Source: an uncultured Lachnospiraceae bacterium (GTDB taxonomy: Bacteria; Bacillota; Clostridia; Lachnospirales; Lachnospiraceae). Taken from it: a DNA stretch of 64,000 bases. Both the position numbers and the translations under genes were made by a program. The stretch is taken from contig CALWLN010000209.1 in the NCBI GenBank assembly GCA_944381535.1, positions 1 through 64,000 of the forward strand. The letters are read 5' to 3'. The notes below the pieces were generated by a model. The model did no database searches. It was given only the letters and a program-made list of their open reading frames with translations, and was not told the origin of the DNA. Shown here one piece after another: positions 53,415-60,571 of this stretch (position 1 is its first letter; the number at the start of each line of letters is the position of its first letter).

Positions 53415-54548
53415 TCACGGCTCCACCGCCAGATAAGCCTCAAACCCCTCCGAATACCGGATACTGCCGTCCGCAAAAATCCACATGGCCTCTGCGTCCT
53501 TCATTTTGTTGATAAAAGCAAGCCCTTCTTCAAAGGACATATTATACACCGCCGTGGACAGCGCGTCCGCCAGACCGGAATCCCCGGAAATGATGGACAC
53601 GGAAGCAAAATTTCCCGGCGGCATCAGCGTATCCGGGTCGATAATATGACTGTAGCGCACGCCGTCCACTGTATAGTATCGCTGATAATCCCCGCTGGTT
53701 ACCACCGACATGTCGGCCACATCCACCTTCACCACATAAGGAATCTCACTGTCCAAATCCGGGTTCTGAATTCCAAGCCGCCAGGGCACTCCAGGGCTTT
53801 TCTCCCCCACTGCGCAGACATTTCCGCCCACGCTGATCAGCACCCGCTCCATGCCAATCTCTCTGGCATACTCCGCAGTCCTCTGCACAGCGTATCCCTT
53901 TCCGATACTGCCCACATCCAGGGACATCTCCCCGTCCCGCAGATAGACGGTACCGCCCCCTGCTTCCGCCTCCTCCAATTCTTCCCCATTGGCGGCAGGC
54001 CCGAAACCTTCCGCAGAATTCCAGGCACTATCCTCCTCCATGAATACCTGTTCCATATCCATATGCTCCCCTGCGGCACGAAGCTCCTCCGCAGCGGGCA
54101 AAACGGCCTCCTCAGGATTGGCAATCCCCGCTTCCCGATGATCATGCCAGATAGAGAGAACACTTCCCATAGCTACGTTGATTTCACCGTCGGTCTGCCG
54201 GTACATCTCCCGGCTGAACCGAAGAAGCTCCATAATCTCTCCCTCCACCTCCACCGGAGCAATCCCCGCATTGTCGTTAATGGTCGTCATATTGTTGACT
54301 CCCTTATACTCATAGTAAATATCGTACAGCCTGTGGTAATAGGTAAGCCTCTCCTTCAACAGTTCCACCTGACGGGTAAATTCCTTCTGGCTGTCAGCAT
54401 AGCCTGTAATCTCCGTCACCGTATCGAACACATCCAGGAAAGTGGCCGTGTAACGCTTCTGCTGTTCCTCTGCTGGCCCGCTGGCTGCAGTGATAATCAA
54501 TATCACCAGCAATGCTGCCGCCAGCACCGCATTTTTTATTCTTTTCAT
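53415..54548 (-). CDS. apbE: ApbE: FAD:protein FMN transferase
   Basis: A 377-residue membrane-anchored ApbE, which attaches FMN to Thr or Ser of exported proteins. An N-terminal hydrophobic segment lacks a lipobox Cys, so it is a signal anchor. Visible motifs: MSLDVGSIGKGYA, ISVGGNV, VVTSGDYQRYY, HIIDPDTLMPP and SGDSGLADALSTA (Mg and FAD site). Residues about 170-198 are an acidic insertion absent from typical ApbE. It is the last gene of the electron-transfer operon, equivalent to FmnB of the Listeria locus. Confidence 0.92.
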   Translation of the reverse strand: MKRIKNAVLAAALLVILIITAASGPAEEQQKRYTATFLDVFDTVTEITGYADSQKEFTRQVELLKERLTYYHRLYDIYYEYKGVNNMTTINDNAGIAPVEVEGEIMELLRFSREMYRQTDGEINVAMGSVLSIWHDHREAGIANPEEAVLPAAEELRAAGEHMDMEQVFMEEDSAWNSAEGFGPAANGEELEEAEAGGGTVYLRDGEMSLDVGSIGKGYAVQRTAEYAREIGMERVLISVGGNVCAVGEKSPGVPWRLGIQNPDLDSEIPYVVKVDVADMSVVTSGDYQRYYTVDGVRYSHIIDPDTLMPPGNFASVSIISGDSGLADALSTAVYNMSFEEGLAFINKMKDAEAMWIFADGSIRYSEGFEAYLAVEP

Positions 54549-54574
54549 TCTTTCAAATCCTCTGCTCCATATCG

Positions 54575-54598
54575 AAAAGGGGGCGCCTGTGCACCCCC
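54575..54598 (-). terminator. Terminator/attenuator between the lipoprotein gene and apbE
   Basis: Read on the minus strand, GGGGGTGC-ACAG-GCGCCCCC followed by TTTT forms a GC-rich hairpin with one mismatch. It lies 26 bp before the apbE start, inside the operon, so it may reduce apbE transcription relative to the upstream genes. Confidence 0.55.
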
Positions 54599-54611
54599 TC
54601 CCCTTTTCTAT

Positions 54612-54644
54612 TCAAATATCCGCACAAGCGCGGCTGCTTGGCTC
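54612..54644. repeat. Dispersed 33-bp palindromic repeat (copy B)
   Basis: Matches 38788-38820 at 29 of 33 bases, including AAGCGCGGCTGC. The central CCGC-x-CAAGCGCGG can form a hairpin. It lies between the terminator at 54575-54598 and the end of the lipoprotein gene. Confidence 0.5.
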
Positions 54645-54664
54645 GCGGGAATGAACTGTTTCCA

Positions 54665-55225
54665 CTACTCCGCGTTTGCTACTGCCTTCACCACTGCCGC
54701 CTGCAGGCCGCCGATATGGATGGTGCAGGAGGCTGCCAGATCGGTGTCTGCCGCAACTCCCTCTTCCGTCACGGCAATTCCGGTCACTTCCTCTGCTGTT
54801 TTGCCTATGCAGTAGGACGCAAAGGCGTCCGCCTGCTCATTCCATTCCTTGCCGATTGCGGACTGGGACTTCATGTTATAGCCCTCGCCCTGCTCCTGCT
54901 TGGTGGGAAACTGTGTGCTTAAATCCGTCCCAAGAACTCCCGCCTCGTCAAACTCCACCTGGGTCTGTACCGCATCAATGGCGCAGCCGACAATTTTCCC
55001 GCTTTCATCCACGGTTACGGCAGCGATGGTCAGATCAGCGGCTGCCGCTCCGGCCTCCCCGGCTACGGCGTCCTTGGAATTGGCTATGCTTGTAATCACC
55101 CCAACGCCGGTTTTTACATTTTCCGCTGTCCCGGTGCCGGTGGCTGTGTCTCCGCCACCGCAGCCTGCGGCCAGCACGGATACGGTCAATACGGTTCCCA
55201 GTAGTAATGCGATTCTCTTTTTCAT
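54665..55225 (-). CDS. Small lipoprotein of the electron-transfer locus (FMN-binding-like, PplA position)
   Basis: A 186-residue lipoprotein with the lipobox VLAAGC (Cys22) and a Gly/Thr-rich linker. The mature part resembles FMN-bind-type domains (AAVTVDESGKIVGCAIDAVQT...FDEAG). In the place of the usual [ST]-G-A-T flavinylation motif it reads NMKSQSAIGKEW, so covalent FMN attachment is doubtful. It holds the position of PplA in flavin-based electron-transfer loci. The start MKKRIAL follows GAGAGGA. Confidence 0.7.
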   Translation of the reverse strand: MKKRIALLLGTVLTVSVLAAGCGGGDTATGTGTAENVKTGVGVITSIANSKDAVAGEAGAAAADLTIAAVTVDESGKIVGCAIDAVQTQVEFDEAGVLGTDLSTQFPTKQEQGEGYNMKSQSAIGKEWNEQADAFASYCIGKTAEEVTGIAVTEEGVAADTDLAASCTIHIGGLQAAVVKAVANAE

Positions 55226-55361
55226 AAATAATATCCTCTCAATCTTTTTTATATTCAAAAAGGCAGAAATGCCTGTGGCACGCCTTTCCGTTTCCCTTTA
55301 CTGCTTTCCATTCAAGGATGGCTACTCCTCTATCTGTATCCGCTTTCTCTTTTGCCTCGTT

Positions 55362-56348
55362 TCAACCGGTCTGAAACAGCTTCACCGGCTCCTTTTTCAG
55401 GCCCAGATAGGCTTTGTCCAACAAAGCTTTTAGCTGTTCTTCCTGCCGTCCGGGCAGGGCAAGCTCGTAAAGAGCCGCCAGGGCCTTCTCATAATACCGT
55501 CCCGCCGTCCGGTGGGTAAACAGCACGCCGCCGCTGTCCGCCACAGCCCGCAGAAGCTCCGCCGTAGCCAGCTTTCCTTGTCGGGCCCGCTGTCTGAGCT
55601 GAGGCTTCTTGTGGAAGGTGTAGATGACCGGCAGCGTGATGACCCCCTGCTCATAGTCGGACTGTACGCTTTTTCCGGCGGAATGATAATCGCTTTCGTA
55701 GTCGATACAATCGTCCGTCAGCTGAAAAATCACCCCCAGATAACGGCCGAATCTGCGGTACAGCCGCAAGCGGCCCTCTTCCTTCTCCCGTACCAGTGCC
55801 CCCGCAAAGCAGGAGGCCTCAAACAGCGCCGCCGTCTTGCCGTTGATAATGCTTAAATACCGGAACATGGAAAGCCCGAAATTGCGGTTATTCCTATTTT
55901 GCCGGAGCTCCCCCATACAGATCTGGCTCACATAGCGGTAGGCGTCCAGGCTCCGGTAGCCGTCGTTCTCCTGGACCTGGGCCAGGGATTTGATGGCTGC
56001 CGCCAGCAGATAATCCCCGCAGATAACCGCAGTTCTTTTGCCGTACCTTTTTTGCAGCGTCTCCACTCCCCGGCGCAGGTCCGCTTCATCCATGATATCG
56101 TCATGGACCAGAGTGGCCAGGTGCAAAAGCTCGATGGATACGGCAAAGGTCACGGCATCCGCCGGGACCGTTTGCTCCCGGTCCATGGCACAGGCCAGCA
56201 CCGCCCTGGCCCGGATGAATTTTCCATGGGCCCTGGTGAGATGGGCCGTATAGGCCCGGACCGGAAGCGGCGCCGTCAACAGACGCCGGTCCAATTCTGT
56301 TTTTACCTGTTCCATTGCCGCCTCAAAACCCAGACATAAATCAGTCAT
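55362..56348 (-). CDS. Polyprenyl diphosphate synthase (DmkB-like)
   Basis: A 328-residue trans-isoprenyl diphosphate synthase. The first Asp-rich motif is VHDDIMDEAD (Asp83-Asp87) and the second is QLTDDCIDYESD (Asp212-Asp216). It makes the isoprenoid tail of a quinone. Its start overlaps the end of the NADH dehydrogenase gene by 8 bp, so it belongs to this locus. Together with the UbiA prenyltransferase at 58657 it would build a dedicated demethylmenaquinone-like quinone, as DmkA/DmkB do in Listeria. Confidence 0.88.
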   Translation of the reverse strand: MTDLCLGFEAAMEQVKTELDRRLLTAPLPVRAYTAHLTRAHGKFIRARAVLACAMDREQTVPADAVTFAVSIELLHLATLVHDDIMDEADLRRGVETLQKRYGKRTAVICGDYLLAAAIKSLAQVQENDGYRSLDAYRYVSQICMGELRQNRNNRNFGLSMFRYLSIINGKTAALFEASCFAGALVREKEEGRLRLYRRFGRYLGVIFQLTDDCIDYESDYHSAGKSVQSDYEQGVITLPVIYTFHKKPQLRQRARQGKLATAELLRAVADSGGVLFTHRTAGRYYEKALAALYELALPGRQEEQLKALLDKAYLGLKKEPVKLFQTG

Positions 56349-58446
56349 TGTAGAGATACCACCTTTTTACCCATTTCGTATTTTTCCAGTGTTTTTTCAA
56401 AAACGGCCCCACATAATAATCAAGCCCGAAGGTATAGCCGCCGCCGATGAGCACCGCTATGGAGGCGAAGATCATCCAGACGCTGTTTAAATACAGGCCC
56501 GTGGTAGTCAGAAACATGCCCTGCAAGATCAGAGACACCGCCGCCGAGGGGGAGGTGAACAGGCCGGCTATAAGTCCCAGCCCAATTACCAGCTCCAGAA
56601 TGACGATCATCACCTGCATAAACATCTGCATGCCGTCCCCTGACAGCACCACCGTATCCACAAACCAGTTCACCAGAGGCACCTCCACTTTAAAGGCGTA
56701 ATCCCCCAGCGCCGAACTTGCCAGATCCTTGCCGCTGACGAAAATGGTGCGGAACAGGCCAAAATTCCAGTTCATCAGCACCGTTCCCGCACTGCTTGCG
56801 GCATCTGCCGCCCCCGCGCCGGTGGCTCCTGTCACGGAGTCCACTGCCGCGCCCGCCTGGGAAGTGGCCGAGGCCACTGCGTCCACCACCTGGGAGGCTG
56901 CGGACGTCACAGACCCCACCGCCTGGGATGTGGCTGAAGTCACGGCATCCGCCGCTTTAGCCACTGCCTGGGAGGCCGCCTCCGCAGCCCCGCCCACCCG
57001 GCCCAGCAGAGAATCGTACCAGGTATTGGCACCGCCGAAAAAGTCGCCAAGCATGGGCTTTTTAAGCCACCCCTCCAGGATTTTCCGGACGCTCTCAAAG
57101 ACCCAGACAGCTCCCAGCCAGACCCGGAGCGGCACCAGCAGAAAGCTGGGCGTCCGGTTGGAAAAATGTCCGCCCAGGAAGCTCCTGCGGTTGCGGATTG
57201 TGAAAAATTCATGTTTCAGATAGCTGAACACCTTGGTCCATCCCATCACCTGCACAAAGTAAATGATGTTGATAAAATGCTTGGCAAACATGGCAAAAAA
57301 GGAAGCCAGATTGATCTGGTGCTTGGCCAGTCCGCCTCTGGCTACGCCATAGCGGCCGCCGATACACACCATAATCCCATGGAATTTTGGCCCGTATTCC
57401 TCCAACTCCCCCTTCTTCAGAAGGGTAACTGCCAGATTGTGAGCTGCCGTGGAGGCGCTGTGTTCCGCATTTTCCACCATCTGGGGAACTGGCTGTTCCT
57501 CTCCGGGTACGGTGTAGAGCATGTTGTCCCCCACCACGTACACATTTTCATAGTCCACGCTTCTCAAGTAACCGTCCACCTGAATCCGGCCCCGGCCGGC
57601 GCTCTTAAGCTCCTTTGCCGCCTCTGCGGTGACGTTTGCGCTCTCAATCCCGGCGGTCCAGATGACAGTCCCCGCCCCATGCCGGACTCTTTCACCATTT
57701 TCTTCCATGGTAATCTCATGTTCTCCCACGCCCACCACACTGGCGTTTAAGAGAACCTTCACGCCCTGTTTTTGCAGGCGGCGCTCCACCTTGGCCGACA
57801 ATTTTTCCGGCAAAATAGGTACCGCCCGGGGCAGGCCGTCCACATTCACAATGGTGACCTCCTCCGGCTTCACGTGAAAGCGCTGGCAGAGCACCGGCAC
57901 ATATTCCGCCAGTTCTCCGGCCATCTCCACGCCGGTAAAGCCTGCGCCCACCACGTAGAAGCTCAAAAGCTCCCGCCGTTTTTCCTCCAATGGTTCCTCT
58001 GCCGCCATTCGGAAGCAAGTATGTATGTGGTCCCTAAGGCGCACCGCCTCCTCGTAGGACCAGAGGGTGAAGCTGTGTTCCTTTGCCCCCTCCACCCCGT
58101 AGAAGGTGGGCTTGGAGCCTGCCGCGAGCACCAGGTAATCATAGGGGTACTCCCCCTGCTCTCCCACAATCTTTTGCTCTTCAAACTCAATTTTTGTTAC
58201 TGTATCCAGCACTACGCGAACCTTACGCCCCGCAAATATCTGGTCCAGATTCATCTTTACGCTTTCCTCGCTCACCCGGCAGGCCGCCACCTCATGCAGT
58301 TCCGTCAGCATGGTGTGATAAGGATGCTTATCGATCAGCGTAATTTTTGTTTCCTCCAAAGCTTTCTTTTTCCGAAGCTTTTTTTCCAGTTTTTTTGCGG
58401 TCAGTACACCTGCGTAGCCTGCGCCGATAACCACAACGTTCGTCAT
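56341..58446 (-). CDS. ndh2: Type II NADH dehydrogenase fused to a DoxX-like membrane domain with repeated S/T-A-T loop
   Basis: A 701-residue protein. Residues 1-410 are NDH-2: FAD site VVIGAGYAGVLTAKKL, NAD site VVGAGFTGVEMAGEL, and VYVVGDNM. Residues 433-676 add four predicted membrane helices (about 433-453, 608-630, 633-653, 654-676), DoxX-like. Between the first two helices is a long loop with a Ser/Ala/Val-rich part (483-556). It contains DAVTSAT (500-506), DAVASAT (522-528), DSVTGAT (536-542) and a degenerate GSVTSAA. If the NAD domain is cytosolic this loop is outside, where ApbE acts. It would pass electrons from NADH to quinone. Confidence 0.87.
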   Translation of the reverse strand: MTNVVVIGAGYAGVLTAKKLEKKLRKKKALEETKITLIDKHPYHTMLTELHEVAACRVSEESVKMNLDQIFAGRKVRVVLDTVTKIEFEEQKIVGEQGEYPYDYLVLAAGSKPTFYGVEGAKEHSFTLWSYEEAVRLRDHIHTCFRMAAEEPLEEKRRELLSFYVVGAGFTGVEMAGELAEYVPVLCQRFHVKPEEVTIVNVDGLPRAVPILPEKLSAKVERRLQKQGVKVLLNASVVGVGEHEITMEENGERVRHGAGTVIWTAGIESANVTAEAAKELKSAGRGRIQVDGYLRSVDYENVYVVGDNMLYTVPGEEQPVPQMVENAEHSASTAAHNLAVTLLKKGELEEYGPKFHGIMVCIGGRYGVARGGLAKHQINLASFFAMFAKHFINIIYFVQVMGWTKVFSYLKHEFFTIRNRRSFLGGHFSNRTPSFLLVPLRVWLGAVWVFESVRKILEGWLKKPMLGDFFGGANTWYDSLLGRVGGAAEAASQAVAKAADAVTSATSQAVGSVTSAASQVVDAVASATSQAGAAVDSVTGATGAGAADAASSAGTVLMNWNFGLFRTIFVSGKDLASSALGDYAFKVEVPLVNWFVDTVVLSGDGMQMFMQVMIVILELVIGLGLIAGLFTSPSAAVSLILQGMFLTTTGLYLNSVWMIFASIAVLIGGGYTFGLDYYVGPFLKKHWKNTKWVKRWYLYND

Positions 58447-58561
58447 GACATTCTCCTTTTCCTCTCAGCATTTACAAACAGCCGCCTGTTTCCGGGCTTC
58501 TCGTCACCTTAGCGCAATTTTTACCGGACTTCATGCTACAATTTGTTGGTAATACAATACC

Positions 58562-58634
58562 ATGATACAAGCGCCAACAGGTCATGGGGACTGCGCTTGC
58601 GCAGGCAAGTATGGCCTTTTGGCACTTGTATCAT
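58562..58634. other. Long nested hairpin in the ndh2-dmkA divergent region
   Basis: ATGATACAAG (58562-58571) pairs with CTTGTATCAT (58625-58634). After one mismatch, GCCAA pairs with TTGGC and GGTCAT with ATGGCC, and the centre CTGCGC-TT-GCGCAG (58591-58604) is a perfect hairpin. The 73-base element thus folds almost end to end. It ends 22 bp before dmkA. It may be a structured leader, a protein-binding site or a small inverted-repeat element. Confidence 0.55.
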
Positions 58635-58656
58635 ATCATGATCCGGGGGAAAAAAG

Positions 58657-59577
58657 ATGTTAAAGAAATTACTTCAATATATTGAGGTGAAAACAAAAAT
58701 CACCTGCCTGCTGCCCTTTCTCATGACGCTGGCTTATCTGTTCTACTTAAGGCAGCCCGTGAACCTGACTTTAACGGCGGTGTTTTTCGGCTCCATGCTG
58801 CTGCTGGATCTGGCCGTCACCGCCATCAACAACTACATTGACAGCCGCGCGTTTCCGGAAATGCTGCCATTTTCCAGGCCTGCGGCATTGGGAATCCTTC
58901 TGGCCCTTCTCTTAAGCGGAACCGGGCTTGGGCTGTACCTGGCTTTTTGCACGGACGCGGTGGTGCTGCTTGTAGGAGGACTCTGCGCTCTGGGCGGGGT
59001 ACTGTACACCTTCGGTCCCGTTCCCATCTCCCGGCTGCCCCTGGGCGAATTGTTCTCGGGAATCCTGGAGGGGGTCTGTATTCCCTTTTTGCTTCTGTAC
59101 ATAAATATGCCGGAGGATACTTTTCTATCCCTCCGCCTCCGCCTTTCTGCCGTTGACCTTACCCTGTATCCGCTGCCCCTTGTCACCATGCTGCTTTTTG
59201 CGGTGGTTCCGGCTGTCTGTACCGCCAACATTATGCTGGCCAACAATATCTGTGATTTGGAAAAGGATATGTCGGTGAACCGCTATACATTGCCTTTTTT
59301 TCTGGGAAAAAGCCGGGCGGTGACGCTCTTTGGCGTTCTGTACTACATGGCCTTTCTCGTGCCCTGCTTCATGGTTCTGCTGGGATGGCTGCCCTCCGCC
59401 TGTCTGCTGCTGTTCCTGCTGTTTCCGCTGATTCGGAAAAATCTTAAAGCATTTCAGAAGGAACAGCGCAAAGAAACCACGTTTCATGTTGCCATCAAAA
59501 ACTACCTTTTGCTGGTGGGCGGATATACGGTGTGTCTCTTCCTGGGCGGAGTGCTGGACAGGATATTACATGGATGA
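58657..59577 (+). CDS. UbiA-family prenyltransferase (DmkA/MenA-like)
   Basis: A 306-residue polytopic membrane protein of the UbiA family. The first Asp-rich motif is the variant NNYIDSR (58-64) and the second is NNICDLEKDMSVNRYTLP. Such enzymes prenylate 1,4-dihydroxy-2-naphthoate to demethylmenaquinone. It is divergent from ndh2/dmkB and completes the quinone arm of the electron-transfer locus. GGGGGAAAAA precedes the ATG. Downstream lies the ncRNA unit. Confidence 0.85.
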   Translation: MLKKLLQYIEVKTKITCLLPFLMTLAYLFYLRQPVNLTLTAVFFGSMLLLDLAVTAINNYIDSRAFPEMLPFSRPAALGILLALLLSGTGLGLYLAFCTDAVVLLVGGLCALGGVLYTFGPVPISRLPLGELFSGILEGVCIPFLLLYINMPEDTFLSLRLRLSAVDLTLYPLPLVTMLLFAVVPAVCTANIMLANNICDLEKDMSVNRYTLPFFLGKSRAVTLFGVLYYMAFLVPCFMVLLGWLPSACLLLFLLFPLIRKNLKAFQKEQRKETTFHVAIKNYLLLVGGYTVCLFLGGVLDRILHG

Positions 59578-59684
59578 TTTCGGGTCGAAAAAAAATATAA
59601 GGCTTGAATTTTCAGAATATTCATATGCTTATTTTTAAATATGTAATTATAAGTATCTTTAATGCACAAATTTTAAAATTACTA

Positions 59685-59713
59685 TTGACTTTTTCATTCT
59701 TAGCAGATATAAT
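59685..59713 (+). promoter_or_regulatory. Consensus promoter of the ncRNA unit
   Basis: TTGACT (59685-59690), exactly 17 bases, then TATAAT (59708-59713). This is among the best promoter matches in the window, with transcription expected from about 59720. It is preceded by AT-rich DNA. No protein-coding frame follows. Confidence 0.75.
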
Positions 59714-59719
59714 GAACTC

Positions 59720-60208
59720 AAGAAAAACAAAAAGAGATACACAAATCTAAAGAAAGAGAGGTATGGTCCAAAGGAAAGGAAACGAATTACCCCATAATCT
59801 GAGAAAGAGAGGTACGGTCCACCCAAAACGTAAATCAACTTCCAGGTAACAACGAAAACCCCATTTTACATACTGTGACGAGAAAGCAGATGTAGAAAAC
59901 CTAAAATGTGAATCTCGAAAAATTTCTTAAGAATCTGTTTTGTGATTGAAGCCTTGAAACAGAATGAAAGCGAGAACATGAATGATAATTCAGACGGTAA
60001 CGTTAATATATGGATTACATTCCAACGGTTTCAACGGTAGCCGAAAGTTCATGAAGCAAACAGATGGAAGCGTTCCGGCAGAAGCAAGAAGAGAAGATGA
60101 AAAAGCCGGAGAAAAGAAAACAGTCTATAGAAAGTAAGAGGTATTGGTCCAATGGACAGCATAGTTTAGAAGGAGCCATCAAAGATGTCTGGTTGATGGC
60201 TCCTTTTA
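59720..60208 (+). ncRNA. Candidate large structured noncoding RNA, about 490 nt (ROOL-like?)
   Basis: A promoter-to-terminator unit without a credible reading frame. A motif of about 25 nt (TCTA-x-AGAAAG...AGAGGTA...GGTCCA) occurs three times, at 59746-59770, 59797-59821 and 60124-60151. The complement of GGTCCA, TGGAC, follows the third copy. Helices are evident: CGAGA/TCTCG (59879-59917), CTGTTT/AAACAG (59935-59962) and TCCGGC/GCCGGA (60074-60110), with long purine-rich linkers. Length, lack of coding and a strong promoter and terminator fit large ornate RNAs of Firmicutes such as ROOL. The class was not verified by a covariance search. Confidence 0.55.
60172..60207 (+). terminator. Terminator of the ncRNA unit
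   Basis: GGAGCCATCAA (60172-60182) and TTGATGGCTCC (60193-60203) form a perfect 11-bp stem with a 10-base loop, followed by TTTT. Confidence 0.85.
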
Positions 60209-60216
60209 ATTCATGA

Positions 60217-60571
60217 CAATAGAAAGTTTACGAAGCGTGCTTTCTATTGGAGGGCGTAAATTTTTCTGTGTCTAGGAGGGGAAAATCCTTCTGATTTGAA
60301 TCAGATATGTAGCTTTTGATGTCGATTTAAGATATCGTAGTTATGTCGAAATTTCTTTCCTGATTATAGTATTACCAGATTTGAGAAGCATATACATTTT
60401 TCTTAAATTTTTTCATAACAAATAAGACTTTGACTGTATGCTTTTTATTTGGGCTCTGCCCAAACCCGGTCTCTGGAATAAGATGGGATTTTATGGCAAT
60501 ACTATCAATGTCGAAGGAGTAAGATAAGGTGAGAGCGGTTTTCCATGCTGTGGAGACCGCCCTCATTCTTT
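60217..60571. other. Noncoding stretch between ncRNA and IS element
   Basis: Contains a perfect 10-bp inverted repeat CAATAGAAAG/CTTTCTATTG (60217-60226 and 60240-60249). Near the right end is a terminator-like hairpin (GAG-A-GCGGT with ACCGC-C-CTC, 60531-60564) followed by TTCTTTTT. It reads in the plus direction towards the IS element, although no plus-strand gene precedes it. No convincing gene was seen between. Confidence 0.45.

Noticed and set aside
60372..60566. 64-codon minus-strand frame next to the IS element
   Set aside because: No ribosome binding site; overlaps terminator-like DNA; no recognised family.
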